A stretch of 47,831 nt of DNA, from positions 1-47,831 of the forward strand of contig CACLIZ010000006.1 of NCBI GenBank assembly GCA_902607115.1, in the 5' to 3' direction. Of the stretch, positions 1 to 9,405 are shown in pieces. Position 1 is the stretch's first letter; each line of letters starts with the position of its first letter. The notes below the pieces were generated by a model. That model was not told where the DNA came from. It made no database searches and saw nothing but the letters and a program-made list of their open reading frames with translations. Source of the DNA: an uncultured Pelagibacteraceae bacterium. Lineage in GTDB: Bacteria; Pseudomonadota; Alphaproteobacteria; Pelagibacterales; Pelagibacteraceae. Both the position numbers and the translations under genes were made by a program.

Positions 1-617
1 GGATTTTTTTCAAATATTTTTATACAGTGAAGTATTAAATCATTAAAATCACAAGCGTTTAGATCAAGAAGTTTTGATTGATAGACTTTATAAATCTTAA
101 GAAATGATGCTTCTAGCCTCTCACTTTTTTTCAAAACTACTTCATCGGGATACCAACCTTTGTTTTTCCATTTTTCAATTACATTAAGAATATAATTTGG
201 TGAAATTTTTTTAGTGTCAATATTTTCTGATTTACAAATATTTTTTATCAATTTTTTTTGATCATCTTGATCTACTATGGTAAAATTATAATTTAAGTCT
301 GCCGCTCTTGCATGTTTTCTCAAAATCTTTACACATATAGAATGAAAAGTTCCAACCCAAGGCATGCCAAATTTTTTCTTTTTTAAATTCGAAAGAACTC
401 TACCGAGCATTTCACTGGCTGCTTTATTTGTAAATGTAACAGCTAAAATTTCATTTGGAGTAGCTTTACCAGATAGAATTATATGACAAATTCTTGATGT
501 TAATACTTTTGTTTTTCCAGATCCTGCACCAGCGACAATTAATAGTGGTCCATTTAAATATGTTACAGCCTCTTTTTGCTTTTCATTTAAATCTTTTAGA
601 TAATCAAAATTTAACAT
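1..617 (-). CDS. uvrD: UvrD/PcrA-type superfamily 1 DNA helicase (partial, N-terminal part)
   Basis: Read leftwards from an ATG at 617, the frame stays open for about 205 codons to the window edge, so the C-terminal two thirds are missing. The N-terminus has the Q motif (LNEKQKEAV), a Walker A loop AGAGSGKT near residues 28-35, motif Ia TNKAASEM and GTFHS. These are the early motifs of SF1A 3'-5' helicases of nucleotide-excision and mismatch repair. UvrD and PcrA cannot be told apart from this part; Rep is less likely. The start lies 35 bases from the divergent AsmA-like gene. I see no LexA-type box in that gap. Confidence 0.9.
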   Translation of the reverse strand, partial: MLNFDYLKDLNEKQKEAVTYLNGPLLIVAGAGSGKTKVLTSRICHIILSGKATPNEILAVTFTNKAASEMLGRVLSNLKKKKFGMPWVGTFHSICVKILRKHARAADLNYNFTIVDQDDQKKLIKNICKSENIDTKKISPNYILNVIEKWKNKGWYPDEVVLKKSERLEASFLKIYKVYQSKLLDLNACDFNDLILHCIKIFEKN

Positions 618-652
618 TTATAATTTAAGTTGTATAAGTATTTTTTAATATA

Positions 653-2053
653 ATGAAAAAAAAAATATTTACACTACCTTTTAAAAGTGATTTTTTTAAA
701 GAACAAGATCCTTTTCATCTAGTAATTGTTTTTTTTATAATTTTTTTTGGAACTGCTATTTTTTTTTCAGTACCTACATTTTATGATTATCAAAATTATA
801 AGCAAAAAATTGAAAAGACGATTAATAAGGAATTTAAAATTAAAATTTACAATTTAGAAGATATAAGTTTTCGATTTATACCATCTCCACACTTGGTGAT
901 TAAAAAGGCAGATTTTAAAATTAAAGAAAGTGAAACTTATTCAATTTCAAAGCTAGAAAATATTAAAATTTTTATATCAATATCAGAATTTTATAAATCT
1001 AAAAATTTTAAAATTAAAAAAATTGTAGTTAGCAAGTCAAATCTTTATCTTAATAAGCAATCATTAATAAATTTTATACAAAACTTAAAAAAAAATATTG
1101 TAAATCATTTTATAATTAAAAGGAGTAAAATTTTTTTCAAAAATGATAAAAATGAAATAATATTAATTTCTACAATTAACAATTTTGATTACAAAATTGA
1201 TTTCGTTAATAATAAAAAAATTTTAAAAATCATTGGAAATATTTTTGACCTAGATTATGAATTTAAATATATTATTGATTATAATGAACACAATATTCAA
1301 AATACAAATTTAAAATTTAAGAATCCAAATTTAATAATTGAAAACAAATTAATTGATAATCATTCTGAAGATTTTAATCAGCAAGGAAATTTTAAAATTG
1401 ATTTTTTGAATCACAATAACCATGTAAAATACAATATCAAAAATAATAAAATAAGCTTTTTAAATAAAAATACAAAAAATTCTAATTTTGATTTAAATGG
1501 TTTAATAAACTTTAATCCTTTTCATTTTGACCTAAATTTAGATTTAAAAAAAATTAGTTTAATAGAAATTGAAAAATGGCTCTACTTTATTCACAGGAAT
1601 CAAATAACTAAATATGAAAACTTATCAGGAAATGTAAAATTAAATTTCATAAATGTGAAAGACAAAGCAATTAAGAAAGGAAATTTTTCTTTAATTTTTG
1701 AAAATTCAAAAATGTTCTTAGGAGATAATAAATTTTATTTAGGTGATTATGCTTCAGTTGAAATCAGTGAATATGAATATCTTGATAATGAAGATCAAAT
1801 TCTTCAAATTAAAGCAAAAGTAAATATTTTTAATAATGAAAAGTTTAACAGGTTTTTATTTAATTATAATAAAGATAAAATATTAAATAAAAATTTATAT
1901 TTTACTTATCAATATAATGCTAATTCTTTAACTAGCTTTATATCAAAAGTATCTGATAAGGGATTTGAGAATGCTGTTGAATTATACAAATTCACTAACT
2001 TGCAACAATTAAAAAACTTACTAAAAGATGATAGTGTGCTTAAGCTGGAGTAA
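653..2053 (+). CDS. AsmA-like inner-membrane/periplasmic protein
   Basis: A 466-residue protein with one strong N-terminal membrane segment (about residues 22-44, rich in Phe/Ile/Val) followed by a long, Lys/Asn/Ile-rich region predicted to lie in the periplasm. The layout and the alternating hydrophobic pattern resemble AsmA-family proteins, which are linked to outer-membrane assembly and lipid transport in Gram-negative bacteria. This is a family-level guess: there is no catalytic motif, and composition bias weakens similarity by eye. It overlaps the end of convergent fumC by 14 bases. A generic membrane-anchored protein of unknown function is the alternative. Confidence 0.6.
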   Translation: MKKKIFTLPFKSDFFKEQDPFHLVIVFFIIFFGTAIFFSVPTFYDYQNYKQKIEKTINKEFKIKIYNLEDISFRFIPSPHLVIKKADFKIKESETYSISKLENIKIFISISEFYKSKNFKIKKIVVSKSNLYLNKQSLINFIQNLKKNIVNHFIIKRSKIFFKNDKNEIILISTINNFDYKIDFVNNKKILKIIGNIFDLDYEFKYIIDYNEHNIQNTNLKFKNPNLIIENKLIDNHSEDFNQQGNFKIDFLNHNNHVKYNIKNNKISFLNKNTKNSNFDLNGLINFNPFHFDLNLDLKKISLIEIEKWLYFIHRNQITKYENLSGNVKLNFINVKDKAIKKGNFSLIFENSKMFLGDNKFYLGDYASVEISEYEYLDNEDQILQIKAKVNIFNNEKFNRFLFNYNKDKILNKNLYFTYQYNANSLTSFISKVSDKGFENAVELYKFTNLQQLKNLLKDDSVLKLE

Positions 2054-3428
2054 TCATTTTTTTTGGATTAACTATATTTAAATATTCTTTTTCAGTAACT
2101 AGTCCACTTTTTATTGCTTCAAGCTTTAATGTTGTTCCATTTTTAAGCGCAGTTTTTGCAATTTTAGCAGCATTGTCATAACCAACTTTTGGCGCCAAAG
2201 CTGTAACCAACATTAGTGAACTCTCTAAATCCTTTTTAATTTTTTTAATATCTGCCTTTATTCCTTTAACACAAAACCTTGCGAAATTATTTGAACTGTC
2301 AGCTAGAAGATCAATTGACTGAAGAATATTATGTGCAATTAAAGGTTTGAACACGTTTAATTCAAATTGACCTTGAGAACCTGCAATAGTAATACCATTG
2401 TGATTTCCTATTACTTTCACGCAAACCATAGTTACAGCCTCCGACTGAGTTGGGTTAACCTTTCCAGGCATCATTGAAGATCCGGGTTCATTCGCTGGGA
2501 GAATTAATTCACCATATCCAGCTCTTGGACCTGAACCAAGAAATCTTATATCGTTAGCTATTTTCATTAAACAAACTGCAGCAGTGTTTAATGTTCCTGA
2601 AAAATTAACAATTGCATCATGTGCAGCCAAAGCAGCAAATTTATTTTTTGCTGGTTTAAAATTTATTTTTGTAATTTTACTTATTTCCTTACAAATTTTT
2701 TTATCAAAATTTTTTCTAGTATTCATGCCTGTACCAATCGCTGTTCCACCTTGGGCTAAGAAATATATTTCATTTAGTGCGTTTTTTACTCTATTAATTG
2801 TTTCTTCTAGTTGTGACTGATATCCAGAAAATTCTTGTCCCAATGTTAATGGAGTGGCATCCTGAAGATGCGTTCTTCCAACTTTAATAATATTTTTGAA
2901 TTTAGAAACTTTTTTTTTCAACTCTTTATTAAGTAAATTAAGCGAAGGTAATAATTTATTTCTCGTTTCGAGAGCTATGGCGATATGCATTGCACTTGGA
3001 AAAACATCATTAGTTGATTGCGATTTATTAACATGATCATTAGGGTGAACGGGTTTTTTCGTACCTAGTTTTCCACCTAAAATTTGAATAGCTCTATTTG
3101 CAATAACTTCGTTAACATTCATATTAGTTTGAGTTCCAGATCCAGTTTGCCATACTTTCAAAGGAAAATGTTCATCTAACTTTCCTTTTATTACTTCATT
3201 CGAAGCTTTGATTATTGCATTTGCAATTTTTGAATCAATTTGTTTTTCATTTTTATGAACTGAAGCCGCTGATTTTTTGATTATTGCAATTGATTTAATT
3301 AATGTTGGTCTAACTTGAAACTCGCCTATATCAAAATATTTTTTTGATCTCTGTGTAGAAGCTCCCCAGTACTTATCCACAGGTACATTAATTCCGCCTA
3401 TGCTATCGTATTCTTTTCTATTTTTCAT
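2040..3428 (-). CDS. fumC: Fumarate hydratase class II
   Basis: A full-length 462-residue class II fumarase, which interconverts fumarate and malate in the TCA cycle and needs no iron-sulfur cluster. The family signature [11 protein letters not shown] is at residues 316-326, with the catalytic Ser at 318. GRTHLQD at 184-190 supplies the partner His187, and GSGTQTNMN at 96-104 is part of the substrate site. Length matches the family. An aspartase or argininosuccinate lyase is unlikely given the close match to the fumarase pattern. It is transcribed divergently from the MazG-like gene across a 76-base gap. Confidence 0.97.
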   Translation of the reverse strand: MKNRKEYDSIGGINVPVDKYWGASTQRSKKYFDIGEFQVRPTLIKSIAIIKKSAASVHKNEKQIDSKIANAIIKASNEVIKGKLDEHFPLKVWQTGSGTQTNMNVNEVIANRAIQILGGKLGTKKPVHPNDHVNKSQSTNDVFPSAMHIAIALETRNKLLPSLNLLNKELKKKVSKFKNIIKVGRTHLQDATPLTLGQEFSGYQSQLEETINRVKNALNEIYFLAQGGTAIGTGMNTRKNFDKKICKEISKITKINFKPAKNKFAALAAHDAIVNFSGTLNTAAVCLMKIANDIRFLGSGPRAGYGELILPANEPGSSMMPGKVNPTQSEAVTMVCVKVIGNHNGITIAGSQGQFELNVFKPLIAHNILQSIDLLADSSNNFARFCVKGIKADIKKIKKDLESSLMLVTALAPKVGYDNAAKIAKTALKNGTTLKLEAIKSGLVTEKEYLNIVNPKKMITPA

Positions 3429-3504
3429 AATATAATTAAAGGTATTAAAATGTTATACATTAAAACAATTAAAAATCCTAGCAGTTGAAAAACAAGGAGA
3501 AAAA

Positions 3505-3882
3505 ATGACAAATTTTGAAAAAGTAGGTTTATTTATGAGCACCTTCGGGCAAGAAGTTAAAAAAAAATCTGGGCTTTCTAGTGAAAAAATTAATTCATTA
3601 AGAATAAGTTTGATTCACGAGGAACTAGATGAATTAACAAAAGCCATAAAAGAAAATGATGTTTTAGAAGTAGCAGATGCTTTAACAGATATATTGTATG
3701 TTACTTATGGTGCGGGACATGCTTTTGGTATTAATCTTGATAAATGTTTTGAAGAAGTTCAAAAATCTAATATGAGCAAACTCGGAAAAGATGGAAAGCC
3801 AATTTATAATGAGAGCGGAAAAGTAATGAAGGGTCCAGATTATTTTAAACCTGATCTATCTAAATTTTTAATTAAGAACTAG
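3505..3882 (+). CDS. MazG/HisE-like nucleoside triphosphate pyrophosphohydrolase
   Basis: A 125-residue all-alpha NTP pyrophosphohydrolase-type protein. The metal-binding pattern EExxE...ExxD is visible: Glu39, Glu40 and Glu43, then Glu55 and Asp58, as in the MazG/PRA-PH fold that hydrolyses NTPs or phosphoribosyl-ATP. The tail (about 85-125) with GKDGKPIYNESGKVMKGPDY is typical of a phage- and bacteria-borne phosphoribosyl-ATP pyrophosphohydrolase-like subgroup, whose substrate is not fixed by sequence. A clear ribosome site (AAGGAG) precedes the ATG. Four bases overlap the convergent YgfZ-like gene. No his genes are nearby, so a house-cleaning role fits better than histidine synthesis. Confidence 0.8.
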   Translation: MTNFEKVGLFMSTFGQEVKKKSGLSSEKINSLRISLIHEELDELTKAIKENDVLEVADALTDILYVTYGAGHAFGINLDKCFEEVQKSNMSKLGKDGKPIYNESGKVMKGPDYFKPDLSKFLIKN

Positions 3883-4763
3883 ATCCAAAAAGGTTTTTTA
3901 ATTTTTATTTTTGCCCTATTAGTTATTAAAATTTCTTCAATTTTAAAATTTGGATCTTTAAATTTAAAAAGTCCAAAAGCAAACTTGGAGTTATTAATTA
4001 TTTTTCCTACTTCGTTGTCGTTTATTTTAATTATTTCGTCCAAATCAATATTTCCTTCAATTATTTCTACTGGGTATACCTTTTTACTAATTTTTTCTTT
4101 CAATTTCATTCTGGCAGTATTCTCTTGGCCAACATAACAACCTTTTTTAAAATCAATAGCATTTAATTCCTCTGAGTTTGTTTCTAGTCCAAATATTCTA
4201 TTTTGAAAATTTTTTGTATCAGAATTTGGAATTCCAAGAGAGTGACTTAGCTGATAATATTCATTCACGTCCGAAATTTTAAGATTTAGTTTCTTTGCAG
4301 ATAAATAAAGTTTTTCAAGATTAATAACAATTCTTGCGCCTAAATCTACACATCTTGGATCTAAAATTACCGGGTCTTCTCTAAATTTTATTGTCATTCC
4401 AATTTTATTATTGTTCTTTTCGAACTCAGAAAATTTATCTTTCGATAGTGCCGCAACAACGAATTCATTTGAAAGATTGGTAATTTCTACTTTTGATCTT
4501 AATTTATATAAACTTAACTGCTTATAAAGACTTTCAATTTGATATTTTGGACAATCTAAAAAAAATCCACCTTTATGCTTAACAACTATAAATTCAAATA
4601 AATATTTTCCTTGAGGAGTTAATAGATATGAAAAACAACTTTGATTATCTGTTACTTTATTTAAGTCGTTACTAATTATATTTTGCAAATAATCAAATGT
4701 ATCATTTCCATTAATATAAATTATTCCCCTATCTTCTAATATATAAATACTTTCTTTATTCAT
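3879..4763 (-). CDS. ygfZ: YgfZ/GcvT-domain folate-binding protein (IBA57-like)
   Basis: A 294-residue protein with the family-defining motif KGCYVGQE at residues 207-214 followed by NTARMK. YgfZ/IBA57 proteins are folate-dependent helpers in maturation or repair of certain iron-sulfur enzymes. The fold is related to GcvT, but the KGCYxGQE motif separates them, and true gcvT is present at 38883. It is transcribed divergently from dihydroorotase with a 43-base gap. The function is inferred from the family; nothing in the neighbourhood is specific to iron-sulfur assembly. Confidence 0.88.
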   Translation of the reverse strand: MNKESIYILEDRGIIYINGNDTFDYLQNIISNDLNKVTDNQSCFSYLLTPQGKYLFEFIVVKHKGGFFLDCPKYQIESLYKQLSLYKLRSKVEITNLSNEFVVAALSKDKFSEFEKNNNKIGMTIKFREDPVILDPRCVDLGARIVINLEKLYLSAKKLNLKISDVNEYYQLSHSLGIPNSDTKNFQNRIFGLETNSEELNAIDFKKGCYVGQENTARMKLKEKISKKVYPVEIIEGNIDLDEIIKINDNEVGKIINNSKFAFGLFKFKDPNFKIEEILITNRAKIKIKKPFWI

Positions 4764-4806
4764 AATTGATTATCAATTAAATATAATATAGTAACTTTTT
4801 TACCAA

Positions 4807-6114
4807 ATGTTAGATCTTATAATTAAAAATGGACAGTGCTATATTGATGGCGAGTTAAAAAATGTAGATGTTTCCATTAAAGATGGAAAAATTCAAGACA
4901 TTGGTCAAATTTCTGAAGAATCCAAAGATATTATAGATGCCAAAGGATTAACAGTTCTACCTGGATGTATAGATACTCAAACTCATTTTAGAGAACCGGG
5001 ATCTACAGATACGGAAGATCTTCATTCTGGAAGTAGAGCAGCAATTGTGGGTGGAATTACAGCAGTATTTGAAATGCCCAATACTAATCCACCAACATCA
5101 AATAAAAAAGAATTTCAAAAAAAATTAGATTTAGCTAAAAATAGAATGTATTGCAATTATGCTTTTTATTTTGGGGCAACAGCTGATAACGCAGATGAGT
5201 TATCAGATTTAAAGAATTTAGAGGGTTGTTGTGGAATTAAACTTTTTGCAGGCTCTTCAACTGGCAACCTTTTAGTTGCTGAAGAAAAAGATATTGAAAC
5301 AGTATTTAAAAATAGTTCCAAAGTAGTTGCAGTTCATTCTGAGGATGAAGAAATTTTAAATATTAATAAAAAATTAATTAAAAGAGGAGATGTACATTCC
5401 CATCCAATTTGGAGAAGTGATGAATGTGCAATTTCTTCTACCAGAAGAATAGTTAGAATCGCAGAGCGTTATAATAAAAAAGCTCATGTTCTTCATATAA
5501 CAACTAAGCAAGAGATTGATTTTTTATCACAACACAAGGGAAATATTACTTTTGAGATTACCCCGCAACATCTAACAATTTATGCACCAGATTGTTATGA
5601 CAAACTTGGCACGTATGCGCAGATGAATCCTCCCTTAAGAGATAAATCTCATTACGATAGATTGTGGTATGCAGTTAAAAATAATCTAAATGATACTATA
5701 GGGTCAGACCACGCTCCTCATTTAAAAATAAACAAAGATAAAGAATATCCCAATTCACCTTCAGGCATGCCGGGAGTTCAAACTTTAATGCCAGTTATGT
5801 TAAACCATATTAATGATGGAAAACTTTCACTTACTCAATTAATAAATCTTGTTTGTGAAAATCCAGTTAAGATTTTTGGAATAAAAAATAAAGGATTTAT
5901 TAAAGAAGGATTTGATGCTGACTTCACAATAGTTGATATGAATAAAAAAATTGTAATTAAAAATGAAAATATTGAGAGTAAATGTGGATGGTCTCCTTTC
6001 AATGGTTATGAGTTCAAAGGAACACCTGTTTCAACAATTATTGCTGGAAAAATAAAAATGCAAGATGGTAGGATAATTGGCGATCCTGATGGCAAACCAA
6101 TGAAATTTAAATAA
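4807..6114 (+). CDS. pyrC: Dihydroorotase, class I
   Basis: A 435-residue amidohydrolase catalysing ring closure of carbamoyl-aspartate to dihydroorotate in pyrimidine synthesis. The first metal motif is DTQTHFREPG at 56-65: Gln58 sits where most amidohydrolases have the first His of HxH, and His60 and Arg62 are kept. Lys145 in KLFAGSSTG is the expected carbamylated bridge, and GSDHAPH at 299-305 carries the catalytic Asp301. I recall the DTQ-x-HFREPG variant from other alphaproteobacterial dihydroorotases. Allantoinase or hydantoinase are alternatives, but the FREPG and SDHAPH motifs favour dihydroorotase. Its 3' end overlaps the convergent SMR gene by 8 bases. Confidence 0.9.
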   Translation: MLDLIIKNGQCYIDGELKNVDVSIKDGKIQDIGQISEESKDIIDAKGLTVLPGCIDTQTHFREPGSTDTEDLHSGSRAAIVGGITAVFEMPNTNPPTSNKKEFQKKLDLAKNRMYCNYAFYFGATADNADELSDLKNLEGCCGIKLFAGSSTGNLLVAEEKDIETVFKNSSKVVAVHSEDEEILNINKKLIKRGDVHSHPIWRSDECAISSTRRIVRIAERYNKKAHVLHITTKQEIDFLSQHKGNITFEITPQHLTIYAPDCYDKLGTYAQMNPPLRDKSHYDRLWYAVKNNLNDTIGSDHAPHLKINKDKEYPNSPSGMPGVQTLMPVMLNHINDGKLSLTQLINLVCENPVKIFGIKNKGFIKEGFDADFTIVDMNKKIVIKNENIESKCGWSPFNGYEFKGTPVSTIIAGKIKMQDGRIIGDPDGKPMKFK

Positions 6115-6439
6115 CTTTTGAAGAAAAGCTATTAACCAAAACAACGCCAACTACTATAAGAAATAATCCTAAAACTGCTTGCCAACTTAAAGTTTGTTTA
6201 AAAAAGAAATACCCAAAAATTGCAATTGTAAATATTCCTAATCCACTCCAAGTTGCATAAACAATAGCAATGGGAATTTTGTGTAATACGTGAGTAAGAC
6301 AATATAAAGCTGATAAATAACAAGTAGCAGCTACAGCTGTTGGAATTATTTTTGTAAAATTTTGCGTAGAAGGAAGAAGCAATGTTCCTGTCACTTCAAA
6401 GAAAATTGCCACAAACATAAAAATATATGCTTTTGTCAT
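6107..6439 (-). CDS. Small multidrug resistance (SMR/EmrE-type) transporter
   Basis: A 110-residue, four-helix membrane protein. Glu15 in FEVTGTLLL matches the essential membrane-embedded glutamate of helix 1 in EmrE-like proton antiporters. Helices lie near 4-22, 32-50, 57-77 and 84-103. Family members export cationic drugs, quaternary amines or guanidinium compounds; the substrate cannot be read here. The start ATG overlaps the prpE stop codon (TAATG), so it is very likely translationally coupled to prpE. Confidence 0.88.
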   Translation of the reverse strand: MTKAYIFMFVAIFFEVTGTLLLPSTQNFTKIIPTAVAATCYLSALYCLTHVLHKIPIAIVYATWSGLGIFTIAIFGYFFFKQTLSWQAVLGLFLIVVGVVLVNSFSSKVI

Positions 6440-8334
6440 TATTTCAAAATTTTACTATTTATTAAATCTTGTTTTATTTCATCTAAAATTGCAGGATCAT
6501 CAATAGTTGCTGGCATTTTGTATTCTTCTTTATCAGCAATTTTTCTTACCGTACCTCTTAAAATTTTACCTGACCTTGTTTTTGGTAATCTTTTTACAAC
6601 TATTGCTATTTTAAATGCTGCAACAGGACCAACTTTATCTCTAACCATTTGAATACATTCTTTTGAGATAGTCTCATTATCTTTTGTAACGCCAGCTTTT
6701 AAAGCAATAAGACCGATAGGAAGCTGACCTTTTAACTGATCTTTAATTCCTATAACCGCACATTCAGCTACAGATTGATGTTCTGAAAGAACTTCTTCTA
6801 TTGCACCTGTGGACAATCTATGACCTGCAACATTAATTATGTCATCTGTTCTAGACATTATCCAAACATAACCATCTTCATCTATATGTCCCGCATCATA
6901 TGTTTGATAATATCCATCATAGTTGGTCATATAATTTTCTTTATACCTTTGATCTGCATTCCAAAGAGTTGGAAATGTGCCTGGAGGTAATGGAAGTTTA
7001 ACAACTATATCTCCCATCTCATTAGTTTTTGCCAAAGAATTATCTGGTTTAATTACTTTTACATCATATCCTGGCACTGGTTTACACGCAGAACCATATT
7101 TTGTTTTTTGCATTTCGATACCTGTACAGTTTCCACTAATTGACCAACTTGTTTCTGTTTGCCACCAGTGATCGATTACAGGAACTTTTAATAAATTTTC
7201 AGCCCATTTAATTGTATCTGGGTCAGCTCTTTCTCCGGCCAAGAATAAAGATTTAAATGAACTTAAATCATATTTAGAAAAGAATTTTCCATCTGGGTCT
7301 TCTTTTTTAATAGCTCTAAAAGCGGTTGGCGCAGTAAACAAAGATTTAATTTTATAATCTGAAATAATTTTCCAGAAAACACCGGCATCTGGTGTTCCAA
7401 CAGGCTTACCTTCGAATAATACTGTTGTACATCCTTTAAATAACGGAGCGTAAACGATGTAAGAATGTCCAACTATCCATCCAATATCGCTCGCAGACCA
7501 CCAAACATCATCTTCATCAATATTATAAATATTTTTCATTGTCCATTTAAGAGCTACAATGTGTCCACCTATATCTCTTACTATTCCCTTAGGTATTCCA
7601 GTTGTTCCCGATGTATATAAAATATAAGCAAAGTCATTAGATCCCATTTCAACACAATCTTTATTTTTTGCATTAGATAAAGATTCATCCCAACTAATTT
7701 CTTTAGGAGCATTTAATTTTACCTCATGATTTTTTCTTTGAAAAAATATTACTTTTTCTAATTTATGCTTTGCAAGCTTTAATGCTCCATCTACCAAAGG
7801 TCTGTATTCAACTGTTTTTCCTGGTTCAAACCCACATGAAGCAGTAATTAAAATTTTTGCCTTGCTGTCGTCTATCCTACTAGCAAGTTCATTTGATGCA
7901 AATCCACCAAAGACGACAGAGTGTATGGCTCCAATTCTACCACAGGCAAGCATTGCAATTACTGCCTCAGGTATCATCGGCATGTATATAACAACTCGGT
8001 CTCCTTTTTTAATTCCAAGGTTGTCCAAAGCTCCTGAAAATTTAGAAACTTTTTCTTTTAATTGATCAAACGTGAATTGAGCTTTGTTTCCAGTTATCGG
8101 ACTATCATAAATTAAAGCAATTTTATCACCTTTACCTTTTTCAATATGATGATCTAGAGCATTGTAACAGGTGTTAGTTACCCCATCCTCAAACCATTTA
8201 TAGAAAGGGGGGTTAGATTTATTTAAAATTTTATTTGGTTTTTTAAACCAAAAAATATCTTCAGAAATATTTTTCCAAAAATCCTCAGGATTTTTTATTG
8301 AATTTTCATAAATTTGATTAAATTTTTGACCCAT
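6439..8334 (-). CDS. prpE: Propionyl-CoA synthetase (acyl-CoA synthetase of the AMP-forming ACS family)
   Basis: A 631-residue AMP-forming acyl-CoA synthetase. The adenylation P-loop YTSGTTGIPKG is at 240-250, and the C-terminal TRSGKILRG places the acetylation-sensitive catalytic lysine at 590. The N-terminal half (the SNPPFYKWFEDG region and the long VVFGGFASNELASRIDD block) resembles E. coli PrpE more than Acs, so propionate is the likelier substrate; acetate activity is possible. Propionyl-CoA would feed the methylcitrate or methylmalonyl routes, whose genes are not in this window. It heads a two-gene operon with the SMR transporter and faces away from proteorhodopsin. Confidence 0.88.
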   Translation of the reverse strand: MGQKFNQIYENSIKNPEDFWKNISEDIFWFKKPNKILNKSNPPFYKWFEDGVTNTCYNALDHHIEKGKGDKIALIYDSPITGNKAQFTFDQLKEKVSKFSGALDNLGIKKGDRVVIYMPMIPEAVIAMLACGRIGAIHSVVFGGFASNELASRIDDSKAKILITASCGFEPGKTVEYRPLVDGALKLAKHKLEKVIFFQRKNHEVKLNAPKEISWDESLSNAKNKDCVEMGSNDFAYILYTSGTTGIPKGIVRDIGGHIVALKWTMKNIYNIDEDDVWWSASDIGWIVGHSYIVYAPLFKGCTTVLFEGKPVGTPDAGVFWKIISDYKIKSLFTAPTAFRAIKKEDPDGKFFSKYDLSSFKSLFLAGERADPDTIKWAENLLKVPVIDHWWQTETSWSISGNCTGIEMQKTKYGSACKPVPGYDVKVIKPDNSLAKTNEMGDIVVKLPLPPGTFPTLWNADQRYKENYMTNYDGYYQTYDAGHIDEDGYVWIMSRTDDIINVAGHRLSTGAIEEVLSEHQSVAECAVIGIKDQLKGQLPIGLIALKAGVTKDNETISKECIQMVRDKVGPVAAFKIAIVVKRLPKTRSGKILRGTVRKIADKEEYKMPATIDDPAILDEIKQDLINSKILK

Positions 8335-8469
8335 TATGATTTGTTATTAAGAAGCATTTCAATATAGATTTTATGTTACAGGTTGTATTTAATTTTAAAA
8401 AGGTAATAAAATCAATACTTTTTAATGCCCAAAAAAACTTTTAATACACAATTATATTTGATATTAAGC

Positions 8470-8520
8470 CCTAACTTAGGAATGACCATAATGGTTATTC
8501 TGTAGTTTAAATTTAAACTA
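8470..8520 (+). promoter_or_regulatory. Three adjacent inverted repeats in the proteorhodopsin leader
   Basis: Between prpE and the opsin lie three back-to-back dyads: 8470-8480 (5-base arms, perfect), 8481-8499 (9-base arms round one base, one G-T mismatch) and 8503-8520 (an 18-base perfect palindrome, TAGTTTAAATTTAAACTA). They end 28 bases before the opsin ATG, ahead of the ribosome site AGAGGGAG at 8533-8540. They could be operators or 5'-leader hairpins. A TATATT at 8453-8458 could be a -10 box, but no convincing -35 is placed with it. Confidence 0.5.
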
Positions 8521-8548
8521 TAAATAAACAAAAGAGGGAGTTTTTAAT

Positions 8549-9319
8549 ATGAAAAAACTTAAACTTTTTGCGCTAGCAACTGTTGCCCTATTGGGTTTTT
8601 CAGGTGCTGCAAACGCAGAAACTGTTCTCTTGGCTTCTGACGACTTTGTTGGAATTTCCTTTTGGGTAATTTCAATGGGTATGTTGGCTGCTACTGCATT
8701 CTTTTTCATGGAAAGAGGATCAGTTGCATCTGGATGGAGAACTTCAGTAACAGTTGCAGGACTTGTAACTGGTATTGCATTTATCCACTATATGTACATG
8801 AGAGGCGTATGGGTACAAACTGGAGAATCACCAACTGTATACAGATATATTGATTGGTTAATTACAGTACCTTTACAGATGATTGAATTCTATTTAATTC
8901 TTGCAGCTGTAAGAAAAGTACCAGGCGGAATTTTCTGGAGATTGTTAATTGGATCTTTAGTAATGCTAGTTGGTGGATACATGGGAGAAGCAGGTTACAT
9001 CAATGCTCTTCTTGGTTTCATAATTGGTATGGCTGGATGGTTATACATTCTTTATGAAGTATTCTCAGGTGAAGCTGGTAAAGCAGCGGCTAAAAGTGGT
9101 AACAAAGGTCTTGTAACTGCATTTAGTGCAATGAGAATGATCGTAACAATAGGTTGGGCTATTTACCCATTAGGTTATGTATTTGGTTACCTAACAGGTG
9201 GAGTAGACGCAAATTCACTTAACGTGATTTACAACCTTGCAGACTTTATTAACAAAATCGCATTCGGTTTAGTTATTTGGGCTGCAGCGATGCAAAATAC
9301 ATCAGCTAGATCTAGATAA
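8549..9319 (+). CDS. Proteorhodopsin, blue-absorbing type light-driven proton pump
   Basis: A 256-residue seven-helix microbial rhodopsin with a cleavable signal peptide (likely cut after ANA, residue 23). Key residues: Asp102 (Schiff-base proton acceptor, in RYIDW), Glu113 (donor), Lys236 (retinal Schiff base, in NLADFINKI) and His80 paired with the acceptor. Gln110, at the place of residue 105 of the reference green pigment, predicts a blue-absorbing pump typical of open-ocean SAR11. Retinal would need a carotenoid cleavage pathway not seen here. A strong ribosome site (AGAGGGAG, 8 bases from ATG) and a strong terminator directly downstream point to high, largely single-gene expression. Confidence 0.98.
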   Translation: MKKLKLFALATVALLGFSGAANAETVLLASDDFVGISFWVISMGMLAATAFFFMERGSVASGWRTSVTVAGLVTGIAFIHYMYMRGVWVQTGESPTVYRYIDWLITVPLQMIEFYLILAAVRKVPGGIFWRLLIGSLVMLVGGYMGEAGYINALLGFIIGMAGWLYILYEVFSGEAGKAAAKSGNKGLVTAFSAMRMIVTIGWAIYPLGYVFGYLTGGVDANSLNVIYNLADFINKIAFGLVIWAAAMQNTSARSR

Positions 9320-9347
9320 TAATTATTACTAGACTAGACTATAATTA

Positions 9348-9388
9348 ATAGGGCGAGCATGTTTTACATGCTTGCCCTATTTTTTTTA
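9348..9388 (+). terminator. Rho-independent terminator after proteorhodopsin
   Basis: A 14-base-pair stem (9348-9361 with 9367-9380, one G-U pair) closes a five-base loop and is followed by a run of T. It is one of the most GC-rich stems in the window. It lies between the opsin stop and the ferredoxin start, so it should end most opsin transcripts before the electron-transfer genes. Confidence 0.93.
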
Positions 9389-9405
9389 GTGATTATATAA
9401 GATGA

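Noticed and set aside
3373-3381. Perfect DnaA box (TTATCCACA) inside fumC
   Set aside because: It lies in coding sequence, alone, and with this base composition about one such 9-mer is expected by chance in a window this size.
8518-8709. Open frame antisense to the start of proteorhodopsin
   Set aside because: It is a shadow of the opsin coding strand with no ribosome site or recognisable domain.
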